A stretch of DNA of 64,000 nt from Amphiura filiformis (GCF_039555335.1 NC_092647.1:16354094-16418093), one strand, 5' to 3'; counted from the stretch's first letter, positions 32,857-63,542 are shown. Notes: generated from the sequence alone by a model not told the origin. Translations and numbers: made by a program.

Positions 32857-33407
32857 CTAAAATACTATACTAAATAGTTACTATTTTCTCCGGCGTTCAA
32901 CAATGTTCAATAAAATTTCAATAGCATTCGATTCTCGACAATCAACATTCTTCCTTTATATTGGTGCAGGCCTCGTACATGTATGTATGATATAAAATTG
33001 GATCGATTGAGCCCATTTATTAGTCGAGCTATGAGTTTTAAAATAAATATATTGAACGAGATATTAAAACGAGATAGTCGAGTCCCAATAATATTTTAAA
33101 ACCAGTCAAAGCAAGACCAATAAATATTGCTTTTTATTGGGTGTAAAGCATCCAATTTGATCATTATGTTTTGGATCCAATATTTTCACACACGGATTAA
33201 TCAAGCTCAAATCACATGGTTTTATAAAACAAACTCATATACCATAAAAGCGAATTCGCCAGCGAAGTGTCACATATGTAATCCGATTATCACTATGTCA
33301 AATGAATTGGATCACGCTTTTGAATTCTGCACCACGATCGAAATGATCGCAACAAAAAATCTATGTACTTGCCAATTGAGGCCGCCAGAGTGACGTCATA
33401 TGCCGCC

Positions 33408-33561
33408 ATCTTGTGGGTACACGCTGTAATGGTCGTTCGATCTCCATGCGTGAGCAGCAAAATCATCGCGTTGAGGCGCGATAACAGCTGCGTGGCAAGC
33501 TGCGCCCTGCGCGTAGTGTCCGACGCATGAACACACAGATCATTTGTACCCACAAGATGTC
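33408..33561. repeat. Short inverted-repeat element
   Basis: CCATCTTGTGGGTACA at 33408-33423 reappears inverted as TGTACCCACAAGATGT at 33546-33561. The enclosed ~120 bases have no coding signal. Confidence 0.55.
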
Positions 33562-33633
33562 GAAAGGCTGACGGCCTCTATTGCAAAAGGTGCAAGATCC
33601 AGTTACCAGAGTCCAGAGAGTTATGTAACCACT

Positions 33634-33911
33634 CAGGGGTAGCGTTAACCCCCGATTGGGGGTGAATGACCCCCTAAATTTAAAAAATATTAATTTTTCA
33701 CCCTCTATATTGGGAATATGTGCAAGCTCAGGGGTGGACTCTGACCCTCTACTTTTGGACCTTACTCCTACCCCCGACTACACTGCAAAATATTTTTCAC
33801 CCCCGAGATTTAATTTTCACCCCATGTATTTGGATTTTCTGCAAGCTCGGGAGTGAAAAACACGGGAAATCAACCCCCGACTTTCGGGCCTTAATGCTAC
33901 CCCTCACCCTG
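33634..33911. mobile_element. hAT-like MITE, 278 bp
   Basis: It begins CAGGGGTAGCGTTAA and ends with the inverted TTAATGCTACCCCTCACCCTG. It is flanked by TAACCACT on both sides (33626-33633 and 33912-33919). Confidence 0.7.
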
Positions 33912-33919
33912 TAACCACT

Positions 33920-34695
33920 TCGCTGACAAATTAATACAGCTGTCTCTCAACACGATTCCAAAATTCCATGGCGCGGAAAGTGTCCAGTGCAAAGTTTAAA
34001 AAATATTTTGCTTACAAAGTTACAATAAGACAACAAAATCTCTGAACACTGTAATTTTGACCCTTTTGTCACACTTTGGTGTCATTATTTCTGATCATAC
34101 CCATTTGGTGGCTGACTCACCGCTCCCCCAAACTCAATTTCTTTGTTTCTTTGTTTGGCTGTCCAGGTGGAAGCAAATTTATTAATCCACTGTTCAGCTC
34201 CATTGCAATAACCAATCAACTTCAAACTGGTGATAGGATTATAGGATTTGTGTCATGTTATTGACATAATTATGCATACTTATTTGCATACTTTGCTTAC
34301 ATTTTCATAAATCCACTCAGTTCTGCAGATATAACGCAATAACCGATCAACTTCAAATTTGATTTGGTGATATGGTAGCCTGATGTGCTGTATAGTTTAG
34401 TGCCATGTTATTGACATCAAAGAAAAGTTTAAAACTAGTCAACAACACTCATGTTTTTGTCTGAATAATTTCAGAGTAACCATACTCCGTCATCAGCGGT
34501 GTGATACTGGTGAATGACTGATGTATATACATGCGCTTTACTCCCGGGCTTTACTTCCTGTTGACAATGTCCTTTTTTGACCTTTTGTCAGGTGTTGTTT
34601 CTAGTAGAAGTAAAGTGTCATAGATTTTGGAAAGTTCCCGGCTCCCTACTTTACTTCTATTTGTCTACAATTGCAAGTTGTCTTTTCAGTGGTTA
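33920..34695. other. Unassigned intron-1 sequence
   Basis: I see two related segments, near 34196-34260 and 34326-34420, sharing ATAACCnATCAACTTCAAA, but no ends or gene. Confidence 0.4.
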
Positions 34696-35057
34696 AAGGA
34701 GGATTTTGTGATCCTAGCGTCCTCTTTTTATGACATTTTTCAGTACTAGATAACCACCAAAAAAGCTTATTCCCAAAATTTCAGTTGATTCCGATTTCGT
34801 GTAAATTGCGAGTTATGCATGATTTTGTGTAATATTACAGTACACTGCTCCATACTTTAGGCCACTGTTGTAATTTCGTTCTGGTAATGTGGTATACCAG
34901 AACGACTTTCAAATTTGATATTTTTGCTACATGTAAACGAATTAATCTGCAAGAAATTTTTGGTACATAAACATTATGCAGCCAGAGGTTTCCAGTGGTA
35001 TAAAAATCTTTTTTTGAGAAAAGTGGGGGGATGTAGCTGTGGATCACGAAATGCCCT
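34696..35057 (+). repeat. MITE-like repeat, copy 2 of the 283-605 family
   Basis: It is the reverse complement of 283-605, starting AAGGAGGATTTTGTGATCC and ending GGATCACGAAATGCCCTT, so the ends are also inverted relative to each other. Confidence 0.6.
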
Positions 35058-35100
35058 TATAACTAAGTTCAACATTTCCTGATTGGGTGGTGGTACTTAA

Positions 35101-35451
35101 GGGGGTACTACACCCCTGCCCAATTTTATGCCTATTTTTGCATTTTTCTCAAAAAATATAGCGCATTGGGAACAAGTAACATATGTATATTATAGGGGCA
35201 AGGACTACAACTACTGCACTGGAAATTTTATTTCAACACAGACAACAGTTGTGGAGTTACAGTCAAAAATGAGGAAAACCAATATTTGATCAATAAATCA
35301 ATAACTACTTGCTTTTAGTTGCTGAATTTTCAATACAGTAGTTGTAGTCCTTGCCCCTATAATATACATATCTTACTTTTCACCAATGTGCTATAATTTT
35401 TGAGAAAAATGCAAAAATAGGCACACAATTGGCCAGGGGTGTAGTACCCCC
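35101..35451. mobile_element. piggyBac-like MITE, 351 bp, TTAA target
   Basis: The ends GGGGGTACTACACCCCTG and CAGGGGTGTAGTACCCCC are perfect inverted repeats, flanked by TTAA (35097-35100 and 35452-35455). Most of the element is one long palindrome, with arms sharing GGACTACAACTACTG. A copy truncated on its right lies at 42051-42290 in gene 1 intron 4. TTAA duplication is diagnostic of piggyBac-type (and some Kolobok) transposition. Confidence 0.82.
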
Positions 35452-35599
35452 TTAAGCTAAGGAATTATAAGCAAAGTGCTCAGTACCATTTAGATTTTCT
35501 TGATCAATTAAATAGTTAAATATGGTTTGAAACGATTTGCCCCAATTTAAAAAATGACCCCTTGGGCAATGTGTATACCCCTTCAGATGGTAACCTTAA

Positions 35600-36265
35600 G
35601 GGATCTAGAATGAGAGTTTATGGCATTTCGACAGTATTTTTTGTGGGACATGAGAGCACCTCAGATGTATCAAATTGCATTAGAATACTGAAGCATGTCT
35701 TTCTGATATCAAATAATTTTCATTTTTGAAATTCACGATATAATACAAATTTTATGACAAATTATTAAAATTTGATATTTTCAAATTTTTGATATATAAC
35801 AGTCCTCGAAATAAATTTTATAAATCAAATGATATATTCTTAAAGTGTATGTAGCTGGGAGGAAAAGCCGACGATCAATTGAAAATTTTGACCTTTTATA
35901 TTGAAGATATGGATTTTTTTCCCAAAATGACCTATTTTTTGTGTGTGTTTTGGGAAAAAAATCCATATCTTCAATACTGAAAGGTCAACATTTTCAATTG
36001 ATCGTCGGCTTTTCATCCCACCTACATACACTTTAAGTATAAATCATCAGATTTATAAAGTTTACTTCAAGTACTGTTATGTTAAATATCAAAAATATCA
36101 ATTTTTAATGATTTGCCATAAAATGTGTATTACATTGCGAATTTCAAAAAATCAAAATTATTTGATATCAGAAGTACATTCTTCAGTATTCAGAATGCAA
36201 TTCGATATGTCTGATGTGCTCTAATGTCCCACAATAAATACTGTCCAAACGTCATACCCCACCCC
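35600..36265. mobile_element. Large palindromic MITE, TTAA target, copy 1
   Basis: The element is a near-complete palindrome of 666 bp. Arms share GTGGGACAT, ATTTGATATCAGAA-like sequence and a central inverted pair built on AAAAATCCATATCTTCAATA. It is flanked by TTAA at 35596-35599 and 36266-36269. A second full copy, 56864-57519, lies in gene 2. Non-coding; short frames inside are by-products. Confidence 0.85.
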
Positions 36266-36269
36266 TTAA

Positions 36270-39200
36270 TGGTATTGGCCCAAAAGTGAAGTAGTTTATT
36301 ATAAGATTGGGAATGGTTTAAAAAAACCAAAAAAGCAGCGATAAACCAACTGTTGGACGTGGAAAAGGATTGAGCAACCAGGCCAATCACTGTTCGCTGA
36401 ACTTGGACTTAACGACTAATATGAATACGTGGAATAAACAGGCAAAAGTCAACACGTTCCTTTTTCTGTTCGTCACCACATCCAGTCAAGTCAACTACTC
36501 TAGCCTCTTGGAGTTTCCAAGTCTTAGAAGTTGAACAAGAAAGGTGCAGGTGAATTCTGCTTGCTCGGTCCAAAAAGTTTTGAAACCCAGGTAAGCAAAA
36601 GGCGTTTGATGGGTTATAATACGTTCCAATTTACTTTTAGTAAATGCTGCGTAGTATGTTACTTGGAGTAAATAAAGGTTAATGTTCCAGTATGTATTAT
36701 AATGCCGTACAAGATTAAACAGTAGGCCTTCTGGGTTCAATAATATTGTCCAAGACAAGTGGTTCACTGTCCCCTCCTTTCTTTGTTTCAATGTTAGTTT
36801 TCATTGTGTTTTTAGCCTTAGCACAACTAAATCGTGTGTTGTACATTTTGTATCCTCATGAGTCCAATTGAATTGAGTAGATATCCCTGTTGTAATTTGT
36901 TCAATATTTTCCCTTTTAGTGTAAAGTTGCAATTGCAAACAACGTTTTGTTTAAAGTTGATGCCTAAGAAGTTCTATCGGACTAATTGTAATTGGTAATA
37001 CCTGTAACCTTCAAAATTTTATTAAATGTACCTTGCATGGCTACTCGGTTTGGTGGGTTTCAAGAAAAGAGTACCGGTACACATTTTCTCTGTTTCTACC
37101 TACATGTAAGTGACTAACAGATGTGTTGTGAGTGGACTCATACTGCATGTTTGATTTCTGAACATTTTGCTCGGCAGAATCCAACCTAGCAGTGATATCT
37201 AAGTGGCCATCACTTGAATTCCCACTAAATCTGGTCAAATGAAAGCTGATGTGAAGATGCCAAAACCGATGCCACTCATGGACTTCATGGACCTTTAGCT
37301 AATGATTAAAAGATTGAGCATATATATATATACAACTAGTGATATAGGGCCAGCCCCATGAAATTTGTATGTTAATTTTAAAGCTATTTTTAAGAGAATT
37401 AAAAATTGAATAGAATTTATGCTCATTTTGAAGCAAATTTCCAAGTAAAATTGGCAAAAATTGGGTTTAAATGGCTGTTGACATGCATGAGAAGTTGTCT
37501 TCTCGTCAAAAAGTCCTTAAAATAGCATAAAAATAACATGGCAGAAACAATAAATCCAGACTCTTCTGAACATTGTGTATTGTCCATTTGAAATCTGTCC
37601 AAAAATAGCGTTATTAAATACTTTTTGCTGCATGGGCCCTAAACTCAGCAGGGCCTGGCAAAAATTTTTCAGGTCAAAAAGTGGGCAGTTATCAGAAGAG
37701 AGCAAATTGCAATTTAAAATGAGTGATGTAACTCTTGACACCCTTTTGAACATACAAGATACAACCCATTACCCATGTACTAATATTGGCTGTCACATGA
37801 TTCACATCTGCTGTTGCCATACCAACAATGTTTTTTCTTTCAGCTTGAGCTTTGGATGGTTACCACTGAAATAATATTACTGCTAATATGTGATGATTTC
37901 TGCATGTGTATTATGAGTGCTACTTCAGCCCACAAATTTAAAACTGTTTGCACTGGGCACCTTAAAAGTTAGATCTGCACACACTCAATTATAAAATTAT
38001 ACTACTCACTAGGATCCACAACATGCTCATCTATCAAGACACAGTTCTTTAACCCCAATACATTTGCACATTCATTGAATGACCTTTGAGTACTAAAACT
38101 CATACTCTGAAGCTTGAGGTCAAATTTTGCACTATGATTGTTTCATTGAGGTTATTGAACTATGCCACTGGGGATGAGGTCATTATTGCTCATAGTGACT
38201 AAGTACTACAGCCACCCAGTGACTTCAACCATCAACCCATGTTGCCATGCATTTTGCATTCATCTCATGATCTCATTAGGTTTTAACTTGCTGGATGGCG
38301 CAAAATGATCAGTGTACAGAAATGTTTTTTCTAAAATGGTGGCCTCCAAATTTATGAAACTGGTTTTAAAAACTGACAAGTAAAATGGGAGCCGAAGGGA
38401 CTTTGATGCTCATTCTGATGTCCATTATACTTTCCGTTTAAAATTTCTAGATACATCAATCATTATGAAACAGTGAAACTAGCAAAACAAATCAATTCAA
38501 ATATCATTTTATGATCAATATCATTGGGAGTGCAATATGGTGTCTATTGTCATTGATATTTGACTCTATTGAATGGATTGGAAAAAGAGAGTTTTGTAAA
38601 ATTCATATAGAATGAAGCACATGGTCAATTGTCAAAACTTATGTGATAGCTAATTTATTCCACAACCATATCAACTATTTCTGGTTTCGTTTAGGCATTT
38701 AAAAATTCTTCCAAATTAAAGATGATCCGGTTCTTTCAGGGACACCCTGTATCTCTCTATCTTTATCTATCTCGCTCTCCCTATCTCTCACTCTCTTTTT
38801 TCGCTCCCTTTCAGTTCCTTTTGTGTCCATAACAAGCACATGGTATGATAGTTCAGGCATGTATAATATAATGCAGGCATGCTAATAAAACAAAAACCTG
38901 TTAACTAGTTAAAAATTAAATGTCCAGACTGGCAAAATCCACTTGTACCATTACATAATTTAAGGGGCTTGCTATTTGGCCTACATGTATGGCGGGTGCT
39001 TAAATTTGCTGGTTGCCGATTTTGGGATGATAAGTTTTGCGGGTTGTTAAATTACAGGTTGGGGTAGTTGAAAAAATAATGCTAATTTGTACCGGTGTGG
39101 ATCATTGCATTGGTCCGACATGTTCGTAGCGCCATACAAGTGGCAACAGGTCGTAGTTTCGTCACATGTCTGTTCAGTGTTGCAAGGTTAATATTATAAA

Positions 39201-39270
39201 TCAACCAAGGGGAATAAAGTTTTATAAACCGTTATCATCACCAATTGCTACATGTTTGTTTATCTTGCAG
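36270..39270. other. Distal intron 1 of HSP70 gene 1, little structure
   Basis: The stretch is AT-rich with a pyrimidine-rich TCTCTATCTTTATC tract at 38750-38812. No gene, terminal repeats or RNA gene are recognised. It ends with a pyrimidine tract and TTGCAG acceptor at 39270. Confidence 0.45.
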
Positions 39271-48787
<9,517 letters not shown>

Positions 48788-50133
48788 ATTTAAAATCAGT
48801 ACGCCAAGTTCTGTGAAGTTAATAAGTACAAACACAAGTCACATGCAGAATTTTCTCCATTTAAATGTCCATGGTGAAATGGAAACAGAAAGCTATAAAA
48901 ATGGAGGTTAAATTTGGGGAAATTGGGTGAAAATAATGCTTAATGACATCTAGGCTGTGTGTATTGGGTCTTTGATGCGAACTTCAACTCCACACGCGCA
49001 ACCCAATGAAATAACTTAACAAAGAAGTATTTAACATGAAAACACTTTTCCCAATGTTGAAATATATTCATGTTCTTTGCACTTGTTCAAATCAAATTCC
49101 CAATGTGCCAGTCTTTTTGTTTTGAAGACTTATTTTTACTCTCCCAAGAACATTCCAGATAAAACAAATGAAAACAAATATTTAAAAAACGAAAAGTAAC
49201 TGAAAAAGCAAAAAGAAAAGAGTAAAATTAAAAAGCAGCTAGTGAAGTCAATATTGTAGTATGTCATCTTTGGAAATATTTAGTTGTTAATATCATATTT
49301 GGATCAGTGATGTAGCCAGGACCATCTCAGAGGGGAACAAGGTAACTTTCAAGGTGGTAAACTGACAAAAATACATGGAACAAACCTTGCCCTCAAGCAA
49401 GGTACACTTATTTTATTTTGGCCACCATGTCCACAGTAAAATATACTTAAACCTAGTAAAAATCTATAGTTGTAGCTTGTAAGCACTGAATTTCGCTGTT
49501 GCCTAGATATCATCTATCACACAGACTGCGGCCATTTTGCGAAACACTCTTGTCGAGCTGTGTGTATGTTAAAGTGTATTACGTTAACAAGACCGCAATA
49601 CGCGCAACTAAAATGGTAAACAAGATAAGTTCATTTCAGAATAAGGGGAGTTTTCATAATAGCGATGTGCACCAGCATACACCACTTAACATATTGGGCC
49701 TGCCAATCCTCCATCACACAGTAGAGGATAGTAAACAAAAATTCATATTGTTTATTTTCTAATTACGCTGTAGATCATACAATCCATTCAAATGTGTATG
49801 TACAACCCTGTGAATATTGGTACTTTTTATACATATTCTATAACACTTGCATTTCCAGCTATCACTACATGTGTATGGATCAATGCATTCATATTTATAA
49901 GAAAAATCATCTTTAATTCTGATTATTTCATTATGTTATTTTAATCTATATCTTGAAAAGCACCTTGTCGCAAAGTCCTCCCTTATGAAGTGCTGCATTG
50001 CAAATGCTCAAGGACCACTTAACTGTTACAAAAGATATCCGATACAGAAGAATACCTCATTAAGAAAAGTATGTAACAATTAGGGTATAAGTAAGCCTGG
50101 TTCAAGTGTTGTTAAAACTAAATTGACAATAAA
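48788..50133 (+). other. Probable 3' untranslated region of HSP70 gene 1
   Basis: AT-rich sequence follows the stop. The first AATAAA I notice is at 50128-50133 (GACAATAAATGAC), so a 3' UTR of up to 1.3 kb is possible; nearer variant signals cannot be excluded. Confidence 0.35.
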
Positions 50134-50371
50134 TGACTTCAATATAAAAACAGAAATATATATGTGTGTCTTTGTTTATTATTGATAATTGTGCTTTAAG
50201 ATTTGAGAGGATGGAATATATGCATACATCGGGGATTGAATATGTGCTGAAAAAGGAGTTTCATTCAGTATCTTATACGTATCCAGTCTTGCTGTCCTCC
50301 AACTTGTTGACATTGATTTGCAAAGAGTTGGAAAAGAGAGACTGGGCTCCCACTAGGACAAATTTTGTGTA

Positions 50372-50651
50372 CCGTATTCATTCCAATATGTGCCCATACC
50401 CCAATAAGGGTATTTTCAATTTGCTAAAGGGTACGATTAATGTTGAAGTGATGGATTTAAACGTTGATGAATAGCTGTAAACTTGCAATACATTTTCTGC
50501 ATCAGAAAAGCTACTAGAACGTCTTGGGACTCTTTTATAACGTACTTCTCTAATAAACGCCTGGTCGGAGAAGATTGGGTAAACCGTGTAAAAGTAAACG
50601 CCCCCAAAATGACTTTTTAAGTGCCCTGGGTGCTTATTGGAATGAATACGG
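50372..50651. mobile_element. MITE with TA target, 280 bp
   Basis: The ends CCGTATTCATTCCAATA and TATTGGAATGAATACGG (right arm with one substitution) are inverted, flanked by TA (50370-50371 and 50652-50653). TA flanks fit a Tc1/mariner-type mobiliser. Confidence 0.65.
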
Positions 50652-50879
50652 TACCTATTGAATATTTTACCATGCACCTGACCTTCAATTGTATATATGT
50701 GCTTTGTAAAAGCTCTTATTTTCAATTTTGGACAATTTGCAAAAACATGCTGAAGGTACTCGAAATATAGCTGGAGTTCAGTAACTCTCCTGGTCTTGCA
50801 TACTTAAAAATGTTGGTGTTGCATACCTTGATCAATGACATTTTCGTGCTAACACTTGCCACTTTCTTAAATTGAATGA

Positions 50880-51515
50880 CCAAACCCTGCACCTCAATGA
50901 CTGTTTCCTGGCGGAGCTGACATTTATGTTGCTGCTTGATTTGGGACTTGGTCATGTATATATGTGGAAGAAAGTAGTTCCCTTTGTCTCCGAGTGTTTT
51001 GGCTGCCTTTCTTATCCAGATGGCTTGCTAAATCTTTCTGATCTGTTCTCTGGCTTTGATTTCCGATTGTTCCCACCCAATAACATGGTTTTCATCAGAA
51101 ACATCCGTTATTGCCGATTTGCTATCCACCCCTCCCCGGGATCTTCGTGAAGGCTTTCTTTGAAGCCTTTCCAGCTACGGTTTTGTGTTCTTTTGGTCTG
51201 GTGCCAAAAAGCGGACGATTCACCAATGGAGGACTTATCACAATTGAGACATGGTATTTCGTACACACAGCCTGATGTTTGGGTTACATCCCATGGATCT
51301 TTTGGATGGACCAACAAATTTCTAAGTGTATGATGTGGTTTAAAGGCTGACTGCCATCCCCCTAGTTTTGGACTCCTGTTTGTTTCTTGTCTTGCGATTT
51401 GCTTTTTGTTTTGTTTGCTTAAAGGACCATTCTGTGTAGCCCAAGGGGGCCACTGAAGTTTCAAAGTGTACACATGTGTGACCCAGGGACTGCCTTTTGA
51501 GGAGAGCAAGAGCAA
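50880..51515 (-). pseudogene. Decayed Penelope-like element fragment
   Basis: The - strand frame 51515-51108 contains FKPHHTLRNLLVHPKDP, then SGCVYEIPCLNCD and SIGES, the pattern found at the reverse transcriptase/GIY-YIG junction of Penelope-like elements. After a frame change near 51110 the next frame reads ENHVIGWEQSEIKARE, a TAG, then QAIWIRK, matching the C-terminal part of the same family. At least one stop and one frameshift show that it is dead. Penelope elements retrotranspose with a reverse transcriptase fused to a GIY-YIG nuclease. Confidence 0.65.
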
Positions 51516-52222
51516 TCACTCTGTACTGCTCCTTAAAGCTGATATAGGAGACTAATTTTTACCATTCTCTCCTTACATTCTAGTGCAAATGTTATAAACA
51601 GCTCTCCTTGAAGCCTCCAGAAGAGCTATTTAATGCTCTCCTGGTGATCAGAAAAGGGTCCTTTTCAGAGAACGAACGCAAATCCCGTTTAGGGGTTCAA
51701 AAACTCGGGTTTTAAGGAAAAGGGTTGTTTTTAAACTTCTAGCCTGGTGTGTTCAGAGGTCATTTTCGGATCCTGCTATTTCACAAAATGCATGTTAAGT
51801 ATCGGGAACATCGCCCAAGCATAGATATTAGGAAATTATAAACAAAAACATGTATTAATAGAGGTTATCCACTTTACTCATGCGTGACTTATAACAAAAG
51901 GCGCTAGTTCCCATAGTATTCCTCATTCCAACCAATTCAATGCATGACCTCGGAGTTTACCTGCATGACTTTGGCGGGCTATTTCGAAACAGTCATGGTT
52001 GTACATGCAGGTACTTCTTTTGAAAGTCCTAAACAAGGTATAGCAGTCGTTGATAGGATATGCAGCTTATAGAACACGGATAACCTCTATACCATACTAA
52101 AGGGTTTATTTTTATATCGAAAACCAGTAAGGGTGGTACCTTTCAGATAATATCCTGCTTCGGGGTATTTTTCAGTTGCAATCCTGTTAGCAAAATCGCG
52201 CCAAGTTCCTGTTTAGGGGTGT

Positions 52223-52413
52223 ATTCGCTGTCGTAGTGCACGTTAGTAACCATTGGTTACTGCTCCAAGCCTGGGCTCATACACCTGTTCTGAATTTTGA
52301 TATGCCATAGGCTTTGTGTTGTGATCATTTCGATCAGTGGTTCGTAACAAAGAAAGCATGATCCAGTTGGCCTAGCAACGGTCATATTGTAACGTGCACT
52401 ACAACAGCGAATT
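52223..52413. mobile_element. MITE with TTCGCTGT...GTGCACG ends, copy 1
   Basis: The left end ATTCGCTGTCGTAGTGCACG reappears inverted at 52391-52413. A reverse-oriented copy is at 59403-59592. It appears nested in a diverged relative of the 31717-32856 element, whose right end is recognisable at 52440-52505. Confidence 0.7.
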
Positions 52414-52505
52414 TTGCACAAAAGGACAAATCCTGTTTAGGGTATGTTTTGAAAATCTCTGGTCACACATGTGTACACTGCGAAACTTGAGTGCCCCCTC
52501 CCTGG

Positions 52506-54415
52506 GCTGTGTAGCTTTGGGAGCTTTGATATTGTGTACTTTCACCTTTTAGTCTTCCTCATCTGTGATTACGTTGTCTTTCCTATCCATTATTGTTATG
52601 ACGTCGAAGTGCAAATATTGGTCAGTGTTTCTTGCGAGAAAGTTGGAAGTGTTAGCACGGAACTCATTGATCGAGGTATATAACATCAAATTTTTGGATT
52701 TTTTAGAATTTTGAACTATATATTTTATTGACAATCCTAAGGAACTTAATTGGCAAAAATTCTATTGTCTTTCAAAACGCAGTACTATAGTGGAACCTCT
52801 ACACAAAATTGATTGGGCCTTGGGAATGGATTTTAGTTTGAAAAATCATGGGGACTTGTGTTAGCAGATTTTAAAATACAATTGTAGTTTACAATATTAA
52901 AAATTGAAACTTTGTACATAAGTGAGGCAAATAAGTTGTTCCCTACTAGCAGAAATACGAATTTGAACATGGTGGGTCTACAGTATGCCAAAACCTACAA
53001 ATACAAATAATCTGAACAGTAGTTTTGTGGGATAAATTGTGGCCCTGTTACAGATGTCAAATTGCAAATGTGGTTGGATTGTGTTAAATAAAAACTACAC
53101 CAATGTATTCCTCCTCGGGTCATTATGATTCAGGAAAAGTATAGCTTGACCCGTCTACGATGTACCTGTAGTTTTAAGCAAGAGGGTCAAAGGTCAAGTT
53201 TTGGGTCAGATTTGAGCAATTCGGGTTTTGATCAAAATGGTATCATCATAATACAAATAAAGATGGGCTTTACATATACATGTATATATGAGTATTTTTT
53301 TTAATTTGATGCAGATAGGTCAAACTATATTTTTCTTGAATCTTTATGACCTGAGGTCTACTTTATAACTGTCTGAGCAGTGAGCACTTCTGTAATATCT
53401 GTATAATTCAGGCATGAGAATTTTCCTGGTTTACGTTTTTTTTAGCCTCGTTTCACATGCCTTTTCAGGCTTTTTCAAACTTTCCAGGGTTTTTTTTATG
53501 GATGATCATTCTCGTGCCTGGTATATGGAGCTATATGGGGGCATGAACCTGCAAAACGGCTGGTCAGATTTATGATTTCTGCCGTGGGGAACATCTCACT
53601 TGATATGCATATTGCATTATCCGCCTCAGTACATGTTGATTGAAAACATCTAGTATATCGCCCTTAAATGCCCGGCACGTAAATGCAAAGAGTTTGGATT
53701 TGATTGTTGCCAAGTTTTACATGAAATCTTTGCATGTTGTGACCATTTGAGGATTGCTGAAGGCATCTGGGGAGTAAAAGCCCCTCGTACAACGACAGTC
53801 ACTAAAAAGTAGGACTACTGTCAAGTGTTAATGCTTCTCCCGGGGCTTCTCCCCATAGGACCCCCGGGCATAGGACTAAGTAAAATAATTTCACTGTAGG
53901 ACTACACTGACACTAAAAACAGACAAACTACCCCTCCCCCACACCACTAGTTTACACAGTAAAACTTCATGGCAAAACTTGTCTCCCAGTAGGACTTCAT
54001 TAAATAACATCTCCCCCTGTTGGACTACTCATTACAACAAAACCTGGCAACAAAAATACTCCACAAAGGAAAACCACAACCTGGGAGAACAACATGCAGT
54101 ACAAAAAAAGTAAGTCCCCATCATGGGAATTGATGTAAAAACATGTCTCCCAGTAGGACTACATTATATCCCATAGCAAAAAGGTAACATATCGGGGTTT
54201 GGGGTTACTTTATGGGATATTATCTGGTAGCTAGCGGATACTGGGATAATAAACGGAATATAGCACCACTTGCGGGTACTTGGTGGGACTAGAGTATCTC
54301 CTATGTCTATATTAATTACCAATGTAGTATTGGGACACATCCCAAAACTGGCTCTTCTACACCCTGTCACATGAATAACTGCCATCTGCTTGAAGCCAAA
54401 TTGCCGGCAGGAACG
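52506..54415. other. Intergenic DNA without recognised genes
   Basis: It contains a GGGTCAAAGGTCA at 53184-53196 and, at 53810-54190, several degenerate copies of CCCAGTAGGACTACAT. No coding signal. Confidence 0.45.
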
Positions 54416-54419
54416 AAGG

Positions 54420-54640
54420 ATGGGTCACAAACACTTGTTGGGGTGGGGGGCCTGATGCAAAATGGTTAGGGGGTCTTAAATGTTTTGACCCTCCTAAGGG
54501 GGCCCTGAAAAATTGACCACACATTTTCCCGGGAAAATTGAGGGGGCCCTGAAATTTGTGAGATATGGGGGGCAAAAAATTTGCTCAATGCAATTTTTTT
54601 GCATCAAGCCCCCCTAACAAGTGTTTGTGAACGGTCCCAG
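54420..54640. repeat. Inverted-repeat element, about 220 bp
   Basis: GTCACAAACACTTGTTGGGG near 54423 reappears inverted as CTAACAAGTGTTTGTGAAC near 54614-54632. The GCCTGATGCAAA and TTTGCATCAAGC stretches extend the arms. G- and C-runs fill the centre. Confidence 0.6.
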
Positions 54641-55574
54641 ATCCGAGTTCCTCTTATTCAAAGGATAAACACAAGGAATTTTTATACAGTGTATTCTATT
54701 TCAGGACTTCACAATACAATGTAGTTATACGATTGTATTGGGTGACAGTTTTTGAACATAAATAATAACCTTGACCTATTTTGTGATGTGAAACCGGTAA
54801 CAAAACTTGAGATATGGCAAACTATTACTTGTTTAAAATGTTGTTTAAAGTACAACAATTTGAGATCACTTTGATTAAAATCAGAGTATTTAGGTCAAAT
54901 TTTAAAAAGGTTTGTCTCAAAGCTCCTTCCAACTCTGAAAAACTAATGCGAAATGCGTTTTTTTTTCCCAGAGATTTTTTTCAAATTTGAAAAAAACCAC
55001 AAGGTCCTATTCTACTGTATGAAGTGTTGTATTGAACAATAAAGTGATGCTGCTATTGTATTGAAGTGAAGTAATCTAAGAGCAGGGGTCTAAAATTGTC
55101 AAAACAGCATTTCAATCATATTTTTTACTTTTTCTGAAAAAAAATAAAAAAGAAGAAATTTTTATTTTTAACTAATGTGGGTGAATAAACTAATCCCTGC
55201 GTGAACTTTGAGACCAAACCATTTTTTTATTTGGCCTTGAATTTTGGCAAAAAATGTATTTTGTTTTTACCGAGAGGTCTTTTAGAGATGCAGCAAAAAT
55301 GATGGATCTGATTTTGTTTAAATTAAACGTACATTGACTCATCCATAAGGAATTTGTATTGAGCTTTTATTTCTGGTAAACTTGTCAAAGAGAATGATAT
55401 TTTTTTAATTTGAAAATTGTTAGTTTTGTATTTTTCTGACCTCAGGAGTATCATTTGTCCAAGCTGAAATTTGAGGATGCGTACTAATTTCATTTTTATT
55501 ATTAAAAAAAAAAAAAGAATACCTTCATTTCCATGGTCATGATGGTACATGTATCTCTTCAATTCCATTTTCAG
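54641..55574. other. AT-rich DNA upstream of gene 2's first coding exon
   Basis: No heat-shock element or convincing non-coding exon is seen here. It must hold at least the 3' part of gene 2's first intron, because a pyrimidine-rich ATTTTCAG acceptor ends at 55574. Confidence 0.4.

Positions 55575-63542
<7,968 letters not shown>

Noticed and set aside
49146-49160. GAACATTCCAGAT as a heat-shock element
   Set aside because: It has two units and a decayed third, and lies in the 3' region of gene 1 far from the next gene's likely start.
50166-50474. A 102-codon + strand open frame as a gene
   Set aside because: Its second half lies in the TA-flanked MITE at 50372-50651 and nothing in it is recognisable.
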